Positions 63,682 to 64,000 of a stretch of 64,000 nt of DNA are shown piece by piece. The stretch comes from DATAUD01 sp035511075 (lineage in GTDB: Bacteria; Verrucomicrobiota; Verrucomicrobiia; Limisphaerales; Palsa-1400): assembly GCA_035511075.1 (NCBI GenBank), contig DATKFW010000052.1, forward strand, positions 1 through 64,000. Reading direction: 5' to 3'. The translations under genes were made by a program, and so were the position numbers. The number at the start of each line of letters is the position of its first letter. Positions within the stretch are counted from its first letter, which is position 1. The notes beneath the pieces are model-generated. The model searched no databases, was not told the origin of the DNA, and saw only the letters and a list, made by a program, of their open reading frames with translations.

Positions 63682-64000
63682 ATGAACAATAGATGCATTG
63701 GCAAAACATCTTTGCTCGCCGCCTCTGCCGCGTTCGGCGCCATGCTCATGATCCACGGATCGGAGACCTTTGGGCAATCAACAAAGCCCCCGAAAAAGGA
63801 TTGGGTTGTGAATGCGGAGGAGTTGACCCGCATCGCGTTGACCAACAATCTGGATATTCGCATTTCGGAAATTCAGCCAAAGCTGGATCAGTTTTACGTG
63901 AACGGACTTTACGGCGCCTATGAACCGACGCTGACCATGAACGCGAGCCATAGCTACGATTCCTTTCCATCCGGCGTGTTTACGCAAGCGGGATTGGTTT
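63682..64000 (+). CDS. TolC-family outer membrane channel, N-terminal part (runs off window)
   Basis: Frame open from ATG 63682 to the window end, 106 residues seen. Signal peptide with TSLLAASAAFGAMLMIHGSE. Then the TolC/OEP entry pattern AEELTRIALTNNLDIRISEI, QPKLDQFYVNGLYGAYEPTL, and TMNASHSYDSF: first helix with N-N-x-x-(I)-x-I, then a Y/P-L strand. It completes the tripartite exporter with the three preceding genes. The rest lies beyond the window. Confidence 0.82.
   Translation, partial: MNNRCIGKTSLLAASAAFGAMLMIHGSETFGQSTKPPKKDWVVNAEELTRIALTNNLDIRISEIQPKLDQFYVNGLYGAYEPTLTMNASHSYDSFPSGVFTQAGLV

Overview
The window looks like chromosomal DNA of a free-living Verrucomicrobium, probably of the Pedosphaera/Limisphaera type. 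This is inferred from gene style, not from a marker gene. Signs are a Ser/Thr kinase fused to WD40-like repeats, ECF sigma factors with long C-terminal extensions, a PEP-CTERM motif, a pseudopilin-like secreted protein, very large secreted RHS/YD and CotH proteins, DUF1080, DUF2911 and ADOP-type permeases. No rRNA, tRNA, CRISPR array, transposase or phage gene was seen.

Layout. 1-4.2 kb: tail of a GxxExxY protein, a TPR-sulfotransferase, then threonine catabolism (tdh-kbl). 4.2-11.5 kb: secreted DUF1080 protein, kinase-WD40 protein, a small basic protein and a glycosyltransferase with three catalytic-type domains. 11.5-18.4 kb (minus): a 1857-residue RHS protein carrying an internal PEP-CTERM signal, preceded by a secreted beta-repeat protein. 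18.6-20.6 kb: a possible structured RNA ending in a terminator, a ClpP-like protein and a PEP-mutase/isocitrate-lyase family enzyme. 20.6-24.9 kb (minus): secreted lectin/lamin-tail/CotH protein. 25.1-27.7 kb: ABC-2 exporter. 27.7-29.4 kb: small secreted, membrane and DUF2292 genes. 29.4-37.3 kb (minus): a 2622-residue RHS protein ending in a His-Gly/Ser-Cys domain. 37.4-42.1 kb (minus): alpha-galactoside operon (epimerase remnant, GH36, GH97) abutting a truncated plus-strand remnant. 42.5-44.3 kb: cytochrome c-sorbosone dehydrogenase fusion.

44.3-51.8 kb (minus) is a tightly coupled seven-gene operon: DUF2911 protein, large LmbE-like deacetylase, 51-residue membrane peptide, sodium:solute symporter, a short BshC-like protein, BshB1 and BshA. 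BshA joins GlcNAc to malate and BshB1 deacetylates the product. The BshC-like protein is about half the usual BshC length and would supply the missing cysteine-adding step, so the operon may make bacillithiol by a compact route.

52-58.2 kb holds three ECF sigma factors. One is fused to a membrane-anchored domain and sits before a pseudopilin-like gene. Another heads a cassette with a tiny coiled-coil peptide, an anti-sigma factor and an exported protein. 58.4-64 kb is a PadR-led export operon: ADOP permease, LolD/MacB-type ATPase, membrane fusion protein and the start of a TolC-like channel. The PadR gene and the middle ECF sigma gene share a promoter block (TTGACAATCTA plus a TAGA-N3-TCTA palindrome), which suggests a common regulator.
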